Source: Thauera terpenica 58Eu (lineage in GTDB: Bacteria; Pseudomonadota; Gammaproteobacteria; Burkholderiales; Rhodocyclaceae). Taken from it: 64,000 bases of DNA. The DNA lies in the NCBI RefSeq assembly GCF_000443165.1, contig NZ_ATJV01000051.1, positions 1-64,000 on the forward strand, given 5' to 3'. The notes under the pieces are model-generated. The model did not search any database, was not told where the DNA came from, and saw only the letters and a list, made by a program, of their open reading frames with translations. The position numbers were made by a program, and so were the translations under genes. Below are positions 8,551 through 18,086 of the stretch, piece by piece; positions within the stretch are counted from its first letter, which is position 1; each line of letters begins with the position of its first letter.

Positions 8551-9567
8551 ATGAACCGGAATACCTGGATGGGGGTGGCGCCCGGCGCGCTGCTGGTGGC
8601 CTTGGTGGGCACCCTGGCGTTTGCCCTGGCGGGCACGGAGCTGGCGATGCGCTTTGGCCTTGGCGCCATCACGCTTGCCATCCTGATCGGCGCGATCGCC
8701 AGCAATGGCCTGCCGCAACAGGGTCACGGCGTGTTTCGGGGCGGCCTGACGATCGCCCAACGGCATCTGCTGCGCATCGGTGTCGCCCTGTACGGCTTCA
8801 ACCTCGACGTTCAGCAGATTGCCCAGGTCGGCGGGCGCGCAATCCTGATCGATCTTTTTGTCGCCTCGACGACGCTGGCTCTGGGCTGGGTGATCGGTCG
8901 CCGCCTGCTGCGGCTCGACCCCCAGACCGTATTGCTCACCTCTGCCGGCAGTGCCTTCTGTGGTGCCGCCGCCGTGCTCGCCACCATGCCGACACTGAAG
9001 ATGAGTGAACACGAGGCGCTCGACAAGAGTGCGGCCGCAGTGGCCACCGTGGTGCTGTATGGCACGCTGGCGATGGTTCTTTATCCCGCCATCTACAGCT
9101 TTCTGGGTAGCGCCGTCGCTGATTTCGGTATCTACGTCGGCTCTACCGTGCATGAGGTGGGGCAGGTGGTCGCCATCGGCGGCATGCTCAACGAGGAGGT
9201 TGCCAACGCCGCGATCGTCACCAAGATGATCCGCGTCATGATGCTGGTGCCCTTCCTCCTGGCGGTGAGTTTCGTGCTGGCCCGGCGGGACTCCAGCGGC
9301 GAACGCGGCGCGATCACCATCCCCTGGTTTGCGCTCTGCTTCGTTCTCTGCGCGGCAATCAACTCGCTGGGCTGCTTGCTCGATGGCCTGGTGGGCATGC
9401 TGCGGCAAACCGCGACGTTGTGCCTGACCGCGGCGATGGCGGCGCTTGGGATCGATTCGCAGCTGAAGCGCATCGGGCGCGCCGGGCTGAAGTCGCTGGT
9501 GCTGGGCGGGGTGCTGTTTCTGCACCTGGTGCTGACGGGGGGCTTGGCCAACTGGCTGCTGGCGTGA
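8551..9567 (+). CDS. yeiH: YeiH/UPF0324 family inner-membrane protein, putative sulfate/sulfite exporter
   Basis: About 338 residues with some ten hydrophobic helices. The start at 8551 is preferred over 8539 because GGAG lies 6 bases before it. Family hallmarks are present: LRIGVALYGFNLDVQQI, the glycine/alanine-rich SAGSAFCGAAAVLA and VGSTVHEVGQVVAIG. The family is annotated as putative sulfate exporters and is usually controlled by a LysR neighbour; the transported ion is not proven. It is transcribed divergently from yeiE. A short gap of 238 bases follows, in which I see no supported gene. Confidence 0.85.
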   Translation: MNRNTWMGVAPGALLVALVGTLAFALAGTELAMRFGLGAITLAILIGAIASNGLPQQGHGVFRGGLTIAQRHLLRIGVALYGFNLDVQQIAQVGGRAILIDLFVASTTLALGWVIGRRLLRLDPQTVLLTSAGSAFCGAAAVLATMPTLKMSEHEALDKSAAAVATVVLYGTLAMVLYPAIYSFLGSAVADFGIYVGSTVHEVGQVVAIGGMLNEEVANAAIVTKMIRVMMLVPFLLAVSFVLARRDSSGERGAITIPWFALCFVLCAAINSLGCLLDGLVGMLRQTATLCLTAAMAALGIDSQLKRIGRAGLKSLVLGGVLFLHLVLTGGLANWLLA

Positions 9568-9805
9568 GGTGTAGCGTGGGGCTTTGAGTGTTCCCGGGTT
9601 CAGGCGATAACGCGCTGGCCGGGACATTGAGTGGACGGGGCCAGGAGTGCATGGGGCTGAATGAGGCGGTGCATACTGATGCCGGACGTGTTCAACACGG
9701 TCACGGATGCGCGTACTGGCAAGGCCTGCAAGGGCACGATGCGGGTTCGTCTGCTGTCCAAGACGGTGTCTCGCGTTCGCTCCAACCACTTCAAGAGTCT
9801 TCGAC

Positions 9806-11485
9806 ATGACCGACATCACTGACAACATGCGTAAGTATTCCTCCCAGGTCGTCGACGGCATCGAGGCCGCGCCGGCGCGGGCCATGCTGCACGCGGTCGG
9901 CTTCACCGACGCGGATTTCAAGAAGCCGCAGATCGGCATCGCCTCGACCTGGGCCAATGTCACGCCCTGCAACATGCACATCGACAAGCTCGCCGAAGAA
10001 GCCGAGAAGGGCGCTAACGCGGCCGGCGGCAAGGCGGTCATCTTCAACACCATCACCGTCTCCGACGGCATCGCCAATGGCACCGAGGGCATGAAGTATT
10101 CGCTGGTGTCGCGTGAAGTCATCGCTGACTCCATCGAAGTCGTGGCCGGCTGCGAAGGCTTCGATGGCCTCATCGCGGTGGGAGGCTGCGACAAGAACAT
10201 GCCCGGTTGCCTGATCGGCATGGCACGCCTGAACCGCCCCTCCATCTTTGTCTATGGCGGCACCATCAAGCCTGGCGCCGGACACACCGACATCATCTCG
10301 GTGTTCGAGGCCGTCGGCCGCCACGCCGCTGGCGAACTCAGCCTGATCCAGGTGAAGAAGATCGAGGACAGCGCCATCCCGGGCCCAGGCTCCTGCGGGG
10401 GCATGTACACCGCCAACACCATGGCCTCGGCCATTGAAGCGCTGGGCATGTCGCTGCCGGGTTCGTCGGCGCAGGATGCGATCTCGGCCGACAAGGCCTC
10501 GGACTGCTACCGCGCCGGCCAGCAGGTGCTGGAACTGCTGGCACGCGACATCAAGCCGCGCGACATCATGACGCGCAAGGCCTTCGAGAATGCAATCCGC
10601 GTGGTCATCGCGCTCGCCGGTTCCACCAACGCCGTGCTGCATCTGCTGGCGATGGCGCACGCGGTCGATGTGGAGCTGACCCTGGACGACTTCACCGAGA
10701 TCGGCAAGACCACGCCGGTGCTCGCCGACCTGCGCCCGAGCGGTAAATACATGATGTCCGAGCTGGTCGCCATCGGCGGCATCCAGCCGCTGATGAAACG
10801 CATGCTCGATGCCGGCCTGCTGCATGGCGACGTGCTCACCGTCACCGGCAAGACGCTGGCGGAGAATCTGGCCAATGTCGCCGACTACCCGGTGGGTCAG
10901 GACATCATTCGTGCCTTCGAGGCGCCGATCAAGAAGGACTCACACCTGGTCATCCTGCACGGCAACCTGTCGCCCACCGGCGCGGTCGCCAAGATCACCG
11001 GCAAGGAAGGCCTGCGTTTCGCCGGCCGTGCGCGTGTCTATCACGGCGAGGAAGCAGCGCTGGCGGGCATCCTCAATGGCGAGGAGGTGGCTGGCGAAGT
11101 CATCGTGATCCGCTACGAAGGCCCGAAGGGCGGTCCGGGCATGCGCGAGATGCTGTCGCCGACCTCGGCCGTGATGGGCAAGGGCCTGGGCAAGGCGGTC
11201 GCGCTCATCACCGATGGTCGCTTCTCCGGCGGTTCGCACGGCTTCGTGGTCGGTCACATCACGCCCGAAGCCTTCGATGGCGGCCCGATTGCGCTGGTCG
11301 AGGATGGCGACGCCATCACCATCGATGCGGAAACGCGCGAGATCAGCCTGGGGGTGTCGGAGGCGGTGCTTGCCGCGCGCCGTGCGCGCTGGACGCCGCC
11401 CAAGCCCTTGTACACGCGTGGTGTGCTGGCCAAGTACGCAAAGCTGGTTTCCAGCGCCGCCGAAGGCGCGGTCACCGACAAGTAA
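9806..11485 (+). CDS. ilvD: Dihydroxy-acid dehydratase
   Basis: 559 residues, the usual length of the long IlvD form. It converts 2,3-dihydroxy-isovalerate and -methylvalerate to the 2-keto acids of valine/isoleucine synthesis in the cytoplasm. Iron-sulfur ligands are visible as C55 (NVTPCNMH), C128 ([10 protein letters not shown]) and C197 ([15 protein letters not shown]), the last in the family signature. The conserved C-terminal [14 protein letters not shown] motif is also intact. The chosen ATG at 9806 is preceded by a weak AAGAG; the upstream in-frame extension is not conserved-looking. No other ilv gene is adjacent. Confidence 0.95.
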   Translation: MTDITDNMRKYSSQVVDGIEAAPARAMLHAVGFTDADFKKPQIGIASTWANVTPCNMHIDKLAEEAEKGANAAGGKAVIFNTITVSDGIANGTEGMKYSLVSREVIADSIEVVAGCEGFDGLIAVGGCDKNMPGCLIGMARLNRPSIFVYGGTIKPGAGHTDIISVFEAVGRHAAGELSLIQVKKIEDSAIPGPGSCGGMYTANTMASAIEALGMSLPGSSAQDAISADKASDCYRAGQQVLELLARDIKPRDIMTRKAFENAIRVVIALAGSTNAVLHLLAMAHAVDVELTLDDFTEIGKTTPVLADLRPSGKYMMSELVAIGGIQPLMKRMLDAGLLHGDVLTVTGKTLAENLANVADYPVGQDIIRAFEAPIKKDSHLVILHGNLSPTGAVAKITGKEGLRFAGRARVYHGEEAALAGILNGEEVAGEVIVIRYEGPKGGPGMREMLSPTSAVMGKGLGKAVALITDGRFSGGSHGFVVGHITPEAFDGGPIALVEDGDAITIDAETREISLGVSEAVLAARRARWTPPKPLYTRGVLAKYAKLVSSAAEGAVTDK

Positions 11486-11622
11486 GAGCGCGCAGAGGGT
11501 CTGGCAGGACGGCCAGATTTCCCGAGCAGGGACGATGCGTGGAACTGACATCGCAGGCGCAGTGTCCTTGCTTCCAATGTCTGGTGGTCCTATTTTTTCA
11601 ACGTGTTCCGGATGCTTGAAAA

Positions 11623-12069
11623 ATGAAAATAAGTTCCAAGAGCCAGTGGGATGAAAGTGAAATCCGACGCTTTCTGAACAATGCCACGATTCCAATGCGT
11701 TTGTCTTTCATGAACAAGAATGGTGAGCCGATGATCTGTTCCTTATGGTTCAAGTTCATCGACGATTCATTGTGGTCTGCATCTCATCAAAATGCGTATG
11801 TCGTGAATCAGCTCAAGAATAACAGCAAGGTTTCATTTGAAATATCCACAAACGAATATCCCTACAAGGGCGTAAGAGGCAAGGCGGAAGTGGAGCTGTC
11901 GAAGCTGAATGCAGATAATGTTCTGGCGCAGTTGATAGAAAAGTATCTGGACGAGAAAAACTCAAAGCTGGCGTCCTGGTTGATGAGCAGGGCGGACAGC
12001 GAATATGTTTTGAAAATAAGGCCTTCGATCATCAATTCGTGGGATTTCTCTGGCCGGATGGAGGCGTGA
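11623..12069 (+). CDS. Pyridoxamine 5'-phosphate oxidase-like flavin-binding protein
   Basis: 148 residues with a split-barrel pattern: a strand region PMRLSFMNKNGEPMICSLWFKF, then SLWSASHQNAYVVNQLKNN and VSFEIS, resembling the general-stress/PNPOx-like FMN-binding family. The catalytic role cannot be stated. The gene is clearly AT-richer than its surroundings (sampled blocks of 60 bases hold 29 and 24 G+C, against about 40 in ilvD), rich in Lys and Asn, and stands alone between ilvD and putA, which suggests recent acquisition. No mobile element is seen beside it. Confidence 0.65.
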   Translation: MKISSKSQWDESEIRRFLNNATIPMRLSFMNKNGEPMICSLWFKFIDDSLWSASHQNAYVVNQLKNNSKVSFEISTNEYPYKGVRGKAEVELSKLNADNVLAQLIEKYLDEKNSKLASWLMSRADSEYVLKIRPSIINSWDFSGRMEA

Positions 12070-12287
12070 TGCTGTCTGAGCGGGGTGACGCTGCGATAGA
12101 CCGATAGAGCTCGTTTCGAGTCGGGAGGCGCTTCATGAAAAACTTCGTCGGCAGAAAAACTTGCTGAAGGAAAGGTAGGCCTTCATGGGGTAAACACTGA
12201 TGACCGATATCGAACCCCTGGTTTAATTACCCGCAGACACGGACTACCCTTCACGACAGGGCGGTGGCAAACGACAGGGGGAGAGCA

Positions 12288-15200
12288 ATGAACGCGAAGG
12301 CGCATTCGATATTGGCTGCCAGCAGCGCGACCCGAGCCGCGATTCGGTCCGCGTATGCGCTCGATGAAGCCCAGGCTGTGCGTGAGCTGGCGGAGCTTCT
12401 GGGCCTTTCGGCCGCGCGCCGCCAGGCCGTTTGCGGTGCGGCTGCGCAGCTCATCCAGCGCGTCAGGGACGACACCAATCCGACCATGATCGAGGCGTTT
12501 CTCGACGAATACGGCCTGTCGACGGACGAGGGCGTCGGGCTGATGTGCCTCGCCGAAGCGCTTCTGCGTGTCCCCGACGCTGAAACGATCGATGACCTGA
12601 TCGAAGACAAGATCGCGCCGTCGAACTGGAGCGCGCATCTCGGAAACTCCTTTTCGCCGCTGGTCAATGCTTCGACCTGGGCGCTGATGCTGACCGGGCG
12701 CGTGCTCGGCTCCGACCCCTCCAAGCCGGCTGCAGGTGCACGCCGGCTGATCAAGCGCCTGGGCGAACCCCTGGTGCGCACTGCCGTCGGCCAGGCCATG
12801 AAGATCCTGGGGCAGCAATTCGTCCTTGGCCAGACCATAGAGGACGGCATCAAGCGTGCCGACAAGCTGCGCGCCAAGGGTTACACCTATTCCTACGACA
12901 TGCTCGGCGAGGGCGCACGAACCGCTGCGGACGCGCAGGCCTTCTACGCCAGCTATGCCCACGCCATCAGCGAAATCGCCAAGGTCGCCAAGGGAGACGT
13001 GCGTGCCAACCCCGGAATCTCGGTCAAGCTTTCGGCGCTCTCGCCGCGCTACCTGAGCACGCAGCGCACAGCGATCAATGAAGAGGTGATCCCGCGTTGC
13101 CTGAAGCTGGCGCAGATGGCAGCGCAGGCGAAGGTCGGGTTCAACATCGACGCCGAAGAGCAGGACCGGCTCGATGTCTCCCTGGACGTGGTCGACGCCG
13201 TGCTGGCGGACGAAAGCCTCAAGGGCTGGGACGGTTTTGGTGTCGTCGTGCAGGCCTATGGCAAGCGCGCGCCCATGGTGCTGCAGCACCTGTACGCGCT
13301 CGCCGAGCGGCTGGACCGCAAGATCATGGTGCGCCTGGTGAAGGGCGCCTACTGGGACACCGAGATCAAGCTCGCGCAGGAACTGGGCGCGGCCTCCTTC
13401 CCGGTGTTCACGCGCAAGGTCAATACCGACGTGTCCTACATGGCGTGCGCAAAGCTGCTGCTGGACATGCGCGATCGCATCTATCCGCAGTTCGCGACCC
13501 ATAACGCCCACACCTGCGCCGCCGTGCTCGAGATGGGCGGCAGCGATCGCGACAGCTTCGAATTCCAGCGCCTGCACGGCATGGGAGAGTCGCTGCACGA
13601 GATCGTGCGCCAGCAGACCGGGGCGCACTGCCGGATCTACGCCCCCTGCGGGCCGCACAAGGACTTGCTGGCCTACCTGGTGCGGCGCCTGCTGGAGAAC
13701 GGCGCCAATTCGAGCTTCGTCAACCAGATCGTGAACGAGGACATTTCGCCCGCGAGCATCGCCGCCGACCCGGTGGATAAGGCGCTGGCGACCGATCCGA
13801 TCCAGAATCCGGGCATCTGTCTGCCGCGTGACCTGTTCAAGCCCGGGCGCGAGAATTCCAAGGGCTGCCGGATCGAGGAGCCGGCGAGCGTGCTGCCGCT
13901 GATCGAGGCGCGTGATCGCTTCGCGCACACGCAATGGACGGTGGGGCCGGTCCTCGCCGACGATGCCGCGCCCCAGGGTGTGGCGAAAGACGTCATCTCT
14001 CCGGCCGACGGCAGCGTCGTCGGCCAGGTTCATGAGGCGACGGCCGATGAGGTGGCGCGGGCGCTCGACGCCGCCCAGGTCGGATTCGATCAGTGGTCGC
14101 AGACTCCGGTCGCGACTCGCGCGGCGAGCTTGCGCCGCATCGCCGACCTCTACGAGCAGAACATGGGCGAGTTCTGCGCCATCGCCGCCCGCGAGGCGGG
14201 AAAAATCCTGGTCGACGGGGTGGCCGAGGTGCGCGAGGCGGTCGATTTCCTGCGCTATTACGCCTGTGAGGCCGAGCGCCTGGAAGCCGAGGATCCGGGC
14301 AGTGCGCGCGGCATCTTCGTCTGCATCAGCCCGTGGAACTTCCCGCTGGCGATCTTCACCGGCCAGATCGCCGCGGCCCTTGCAGCCGGCAACGCGGTGC
14401 TGGCCAAGCCGGCCGAACAGACGCCCATCATCGCGTGGCGGGCGGCGCAGATGTTCCGCCAGGCCGGCGTGCCCGCGGCCGCCTTTCAACTGCTGCCCGG
14501 TGACGGCCCGAGCGTGGGTGGCCCGCTCAGCGCTGACCCGCGCATCGCCGGCGTGTGCTTCACCGGCTCGACCGCGACCGCGCAGCGCATCCACCAGGCA
14601 TTGGCGGCCAATGCGTCCGCGCACGCCGTGCTGATCGCGGAGACTGGCGGCCTGAACGCGATGATCGTGGATTCCACCGCGCTGCCCGAGCAGGCGGTGG
14701 ACGATATCGTCGCCTCGTCATTCCAGTCGGCGGGGCAGCGCTGCTCGGCGCTGCGCATGCTCTACGTCCAGGAAGACACCAAGGACAGGGTGGTCGAGAT
14801 GCTGATGGGTGCGATGGACACCCTGGTGACCGGCGACCCGTGGTCGATCGACACTGACGTGGCGCCAGTCATCGACGCCGAGGCGCAAGCCGACATCTCC
14901 GCCTACGTCGACGCGCAGGACAAGAAGGGCCGCCTGCTCAAGCGTCTCGCCGCACCCAAGGACGGCACCTTCGTTGGCGCCGCGCTGGTCGAGGTCGATG
15001 GCATTCAGGATCTCGAACGCGAGATCTTCGGCCCTGTGCTTCACCTTGCCTCCTTCAAGGCCAAGGACCTCGACAAGGTGGTCGACGCGATCAACGAGCG
15101 CGGTTTCGGGCTCACCTTCGGGCTGCATACCCGCATCGACGATCGCGTGCAGCAAGTGGTCGACCGCATCCACGTCGGCAACATCTACGTCAACCGCAAC

Positions 15201-15947
15201 CAGATCGGCGCCATCGTCGGCAGTCAGCCTTTCGGTGGTGAGGGGCTCTCGGGCACCGGACCGAAGGCGGGCGGACCACACTATGTCAACCGCTTCCGCC
15301 GCACCGAGGAGTCGACAGTGCATCCCGCTCCCGAAGGCGATGCGGTTGCAGCGAGCCAGGTCGGCGATGCCTTCGCGGCGCTGGACTCAAGCGCCTGGTC
15401 GGCACGCGTCGACCGCGTGCAGGTCTTGCGCCGCGCGCTCGACGGCAAGGGGCAGGTGGTGCGACGGGCGGTCAACGCCGCCGCGAGTCTCGACAGCGGG
15501 CCGTTCCGGCTTCCGGGGCCGACCGGTGAGTCGAACCGGATGATCATGCCGCCCAAGGGCCCCGTCCTGTGTATGGGACCGGAGACGGGGGCCGCGCTCG
15601 CGCAGGCCGCCCAGGCGCTCGCCGCTGGATGCGCGGTGCTGGTGGTCGCCCCCGGGGCCAGGGCGGCGGTCGCGCAACTCATCAAGGCCGGCGCGCCGGT
15701 CGCAGGCATCGACGGCACCGTGCCCCCCGCAGAGCTGGCGAAGGCAGAGGGATTCGTCACCGTGGCCGCGGCGGGCGATTCCGACTGGACGCGCGCGCTC
15801 AGGCAGGCGCTTGCCGGCCGCGAGGGCCGCATCGTGCTGCTCGAGACCGAGCTGATCTGCCCCGAGCGCTACTACGCCGAACGCCACATCTGCATCGATA
15901 CGACCGCCGCCGGGGGCAATACCAGCTTGCTCGCCGCCGAGGCCTAG
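12288..15947 (+). CDS. putA: Bifunctional proline dehydrogenase / P5C dehydrogenase
   Basis: About 1219 residues; the ATG at 12288 follows GGGGGAG at a good distance, so the earlier GTG at 12264 is rejected. The proline dehydrogenase barrel covers about 130-470 (RLVKGAYWDTEIKLAQ) and the aldehyde dehydrogenase about 530-1000 (ETGGLNAMIVDST, catalytic cysteine in SAGQRCSALRML). A further C-terminal region of about 190 residues is a degenerate ALDH-like domain. The N-terminus lacks the ribbon-helix-helix of E. coli PutA, so this is a non-DNA-binding (type B) enzyme. It oxidises proline to glutamate at the membrane, passing electrons to quinone. The transporter putP follows 32 bases later. Confidence 0.95.
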   Translation: MNAKAHSILAASSATRAAIRSAYALDEAQAVRELAELLGLSAARRQAVCGAAAQLIQRVRDDTNPTMIEAFLDEYGLSTDEGVGLMCLAEALLRVPDAETIDDLIEDKIAPSNWSAHLGNSFSPLVNASTWALMLTGRVLGSDPSKPAAGARRLIKRLGEPLVRTAVGQAMKILGQQFVLGQTIEDGIKRADKLRAKGYTYSYDMLGEGARTAADAQAFYASYAHAISEIAKVAKGDVRANPGISVKLSALSPRYLSTQRTAINEEVIPRCLKLAQMAAQAKVGFNIDAEEQDRLDVSLDVVDAVLADESLKGWDGFGVVVQAYGKRAPMVLQHLYALAERLDRKIMVRLVKGAYWDTEIKLAQELGAASFPVFTRKVNTDVSYMACAKLLLDMRDRIYPQFATHNAHTCAAVLEMGGSDRDSFEFQRLHGMGESLHEIVRQQTGAHCRIYAPCGPHKDLLAYLVRRLLENGANSSFVNQIVNEDISPASIAADPVDKALATDPIQNPGICLPRDLFKPGRENSKGCRIEEPASVLPLIEARDRFAHTQWTVGPVLADDAAPQGVAKDVISPADGSVVGQVHEATADEVARALDAAQVGFDQWSQTPVATRAASLRRIADLYEQNMGEFCAIAAREAGKILVDGVAEVREAVDFLRYYACEAERLEAEDPGSARGIFVCISPWNFPLAIFTGQIAAALAAGNAVLAKPAEQTPIIAWRAAQMFRQAGVPAAAFQLLPGDGPSVGGPLSADPRIAGVCFTGSTATAQRIHQALAANASAHAVLIAETGGLNAMIVDSTALPEQAVDDIVASSFQSAGQRCSALRMLYVQEDTKDRVVEMLMGAMDTLVTGDPWSIDTDVAPVIDAEAQADISAYVDAQDKKGRLLKRLAAPKDGTFVGAALVEVDGIQDLEREIFGPVLHLASFKAKDLDKVVDAINERGFGLTFGLHTRIDDRVQQVVDRIHVGNIYVNRNQIGAIVGSQPFGGEGLSGTGPKAGGPHYVNRFRRTEESTVHPAPEGDAVAASQVGDAFAALDSSAWSARVDRVQVLRRALDGKGQVVRRAVNAAASLDSGPFRLPGPTGESNRMIMPPKGPVLCMGPETGAALAQAAQALAAGCAVLVVAPGARAAVAQLIKAGAPVAGIDGTVPPAELAKAEGFVTVAAAGDSDWTRALRQALAGREGRIVLLETELICPERYYAERHICIDTTAAGGNTSLLAAEA

Positions 15948-15979
15948 CCGCCTCAACAATTGAGAAAGCGAGGGACATC

Positions 15980-17452
15980 ATGCAAACAGGAGTCTGGATC
16001 AGCCTGACCATCTACTTTGCCGTGATGCTGGGCATCGGGTTCTATGCCTACCGGACATCGACCGGCAATTCCGAGCAATACATCCTGGGTGGGCGCAACC
16101 TGCCCCCTGCGGTGGCGGCGCTGTCAGCCGGTGCATCGGACATGTCGGGCTGGCTGCTTCTCGGCCTGCCCGGTGCGCTCTACGTCAGCGGTCTGGTTGA
16201 GGCCTGGATCGGGGTCGGACTTTTCGTCGGTGCGCTGGTCAACTGGATCGTCGTCGCCCCGAGGCTGCGCGAGCAGACCGAGCGCTATGAAAACGCCCTG
16301 ACCATCCCGGAATTCCTCGGCAAGCGCTTCCCGACGCAGGCAAGCGCGCTGCGCCTGGTCTCGGCGTTGATCATCGTGGTGTTCTTCGCGGTCTACACCG
16401 CCTCCGGCCTGGTTGCCGGCGGCAAGCTGTTCTCCACGGCCTTTGACGGCGGCTATCAGACCGGTGTCTGGCTGACCCTGGGCATCGTCCTTGCCTACAC
16501 GGTGATCGGTGGCTTTCTCGCGGTCTGCCTCACCGACTTCGTGCAGGGCTGCATCATGATGCTGGCGCTGATCATCATGCCGGTCGTCGTGCTCTACACC
16601 GGTGACGGCGGCGGCTTTGCGCAAGCGGGCCAGACCTTATCGGGTGTCGAGGGCTTCACCCTTTCGTGGTGGAACGAGGACATGAGCCTCATCGGCTGGC
16701 TGTCCTTGATGGCATGGGGGCTGGGCTACTTCGGCCAACCGCATATCATCGTGCGCTTCATGGCGGTCAGGAGCGTCGCCGAGGTGTCGACCGCGCGCAA
16801 CTACGCGATGAGCTGGATGGCCATCTCGCTGATCGGAGCGATCGGCGTCGGCATCTTCGGCCGCGCCTATGTCGAGCGCAGCGGCATCACCCTGGCGGAC
16901 CCCGAGACGATCTTCATCCTGCTCGCCGAGACGCTGTTTCCCGCGCTCATCACCGGCTTCCTGTTCGCCGCGCTGCTGGCCGCGATCATGTCCACCGTTT
17001 CAAGCCAGTTGCTGGTGTCCTCGTCGTCGCTGGCGGAGGACTTCTACCGGCTCCTGGTCAACAAGAAGGCGAGCGATAGCACGATCGTGACCGTCGGCCG
17101 CATCGCGGTGGTGGCCGTCGGTGCGGTCGCCGCCCTTATCGCGGGCGATCCGGACAGCGAGGTGCTCGGGCTGGTCTCCAATGCGTGGGCCGGCTTCGGC
17201 GCTGCATTCGGTCCGCTGATGATCCTGGCCCTGACATGGCAGCGCATGACCGGAATCGGTGCCGTCGCCGGGCTCGTCACCGGCGCCCTGACCGTGATCG
17301 TCTGGATCGCAATGGGCTGGAATTCGAGCTTCCTGGGCGGTCCGGGCGTCTACGAAATGATCCCCGGCTTCCTCCTGGCGATGCTTGCCATCGTCGTCGT
17401 CAGCCTCGCCACCGATGCCAAGGGCGAGTTTCGGGCGATTGGGTCGGCGTGA
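15980..17452 (+). CDS. putP: Sodium/proline symporter
   Basis: 490 residues with about 13 hydrophobic helices of the SSF family. Start ATG at 15980 follows GAGGGA at good spacing. Conserved features include YILGGRNLPPAVAALSAGASDMSGWLLLGLPG in the first third and GLGYFGQPHIIVRFMA in the middle, both typical of PutP. It imports proline with Na+ and immediately follows putA, so uptake and catabolism are probably one operon. No repressor gene lies nearby. Confidence 0.93.
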   Translation: MQTGVWISLTIYFAVMLGIGFYAYRTSTGNSEQYILGGRNLPPAVAALSAGASDMSGWLLLGLPGALYVSGLVEAWIGVGLFVGALVNWIVVAPRLREQTERYENALTIPEFLGKRFPTQASALRLVSALIIVVFFAVYTASGLVAGGKLFSTAFDGGYQTGVWLTLGIVLAYTVIGGFLAVCLTDFVQGCIMMLALIIMPVVVLYTGDGGGFAQAGQTLSGVEGFTLSWWNEDMSLIGWLSLMAWGLGYFGQPHIIVRFMAVRSVAEVSTARNYAMSWMAISLIGAIGVGIFGRAYVERSGITLADPETIFILLAETLFPALITGFLFAALLAAIMSTVSSQLLVSSSSLAEDFYRLLVNKKASDSTIVTVGRIAVVAVGAVAALIAGDPDSEVLGLVSNAWAGFGAAFGPLMILALTWQRMTGIGAVAGLVTGALTVIVWIAMGWNSSFLGGPGVYEMIPGFLLAMLAIVVVSLATDAKGEFRAIGSA

Positions 17453-17503
17453 GCGTCGATTGACTTTGGTGCCTGGCGTGCCAACTTGTGGATAGTCGGC
17501 GGC

Positions 17504-17800
17504 TTATCGAGCGTCATCTATTGCCCCAAGCAATACCAAGACCGGATTCTGCAAGACATCCCGGGCGAATGAATCGTCACGGGCAACGCGCGCGCGCCAC
17601 TCCGCCTCGGAATACACCACGGGATTGAGCTCGCGCGCCAGCGTGTCCTGGCAAGGATGCAGCGCCATGACCACTTCGGTGAAGTCGACCTCTCCCACCA
17701 CCAGTACATCGACGTCGGAATGGCTGGTTTGCGTCCCGCGCGCCACCGACCCGAAAACCCCCGCAAACTGGATCCGGTCCGCCAGCTCCGCCAGGGCTGC
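17504..17800 (-). pseudogene. Remnant of HTH-linked MNT-type nucleotidyltransferase
   Basis: The frame reads ADRIQFAGVFGSVARGT, then SDVDVLVVG, containing the intact nucleotidyltransferase motif G-S-x(n)-D-x-D, and continues through LNPVVYSEAEWRARV to a normal-looking C-terminus. An in-frame stop at 17801-17803 lies directly upstream of the catalytic core; full-length relatives carry about 90 more N-terminal residues, including a winged helix domain, which I cannot find in any frame upstream. A GTG at 17746 could start an 80-residue fragment, but that would begin inside the active-site motif. I read it as a decayed antitoxin/regulator-like gene. Confidence 0.6.
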
Positions 17801-17803
17801 TCA

Positions 17804-17992
17804 GCCAGAGGGGGCAGGTGCCTTTTTGCAGGCACAAAAAGCCGGGCGAGGGCCGGTTCGGCGGGGTGCGCTCGTCCTGTTACTGCTCGGGAGGGGGCAT
17901 CCTTGCGCTGCGGGAGGCTGAACTGCTTGAGCATCTCGACGCTTGAGCTCAAGGTCGTGCTTGGCTCGTGCCACATCGGCAGCTCAGAAAGT
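17804..17992. other. Non-coding stretch between nucleotidyltransferase remnant and nrdJ terminator
   Basis: No frame on either strand here resembles a known protein and no RNA signature is visible. It occupies the place where the N-terminal half of the nucleotidyltransferase would be expected, so it may be replaced or scrambled sequence from the decay event. Confidence 0.4.
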
Positions 17993-18026
17993 AAAAATGC
18001 CCACATCCAAAGACGTGGGCATTTTT
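17993..18026 (-). terminator. Rho-independent terminator of nrdJ (bidirectional)
   Basis: A 12-bp perfect stem, AAAAATGCCCAC with GTGGGCATTTTT, closes a 10-base loop. Runs of A and T on both flanks make it usable from either strand. It lies 60 bases beyond the nrdJ stop. Confidence 0.85.
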
Positions 18027-18086
18027 GATATCACGCCAAGCAGTCTGAGCCTTCCAGCCCTTTGCCTGCCTATCCACCCCCTGCCA

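Noticed and set aside
9568-9805. Possible small gene in the yeiH-ilvD gap
   Set aside because: Three competing short frames overlap here, none with a ribosome binding site plus recognisable protein pattern.
8533-10245. Long minus-strand frame across yeiH and ilvD
   Set aside because: It runs antisense through two clear genes and the gap between them, with low-complexity Gln/His/Arg-rich composition.
12183-14624. Very long open frame antisense to putA
   Set aside because: It mirrors the well-supported putA frame in GC-rich DNA and its protein has no domain pattern. The same applies to long antisense frames over nrdJ, ttrA, htpG, rimO and dmpN.
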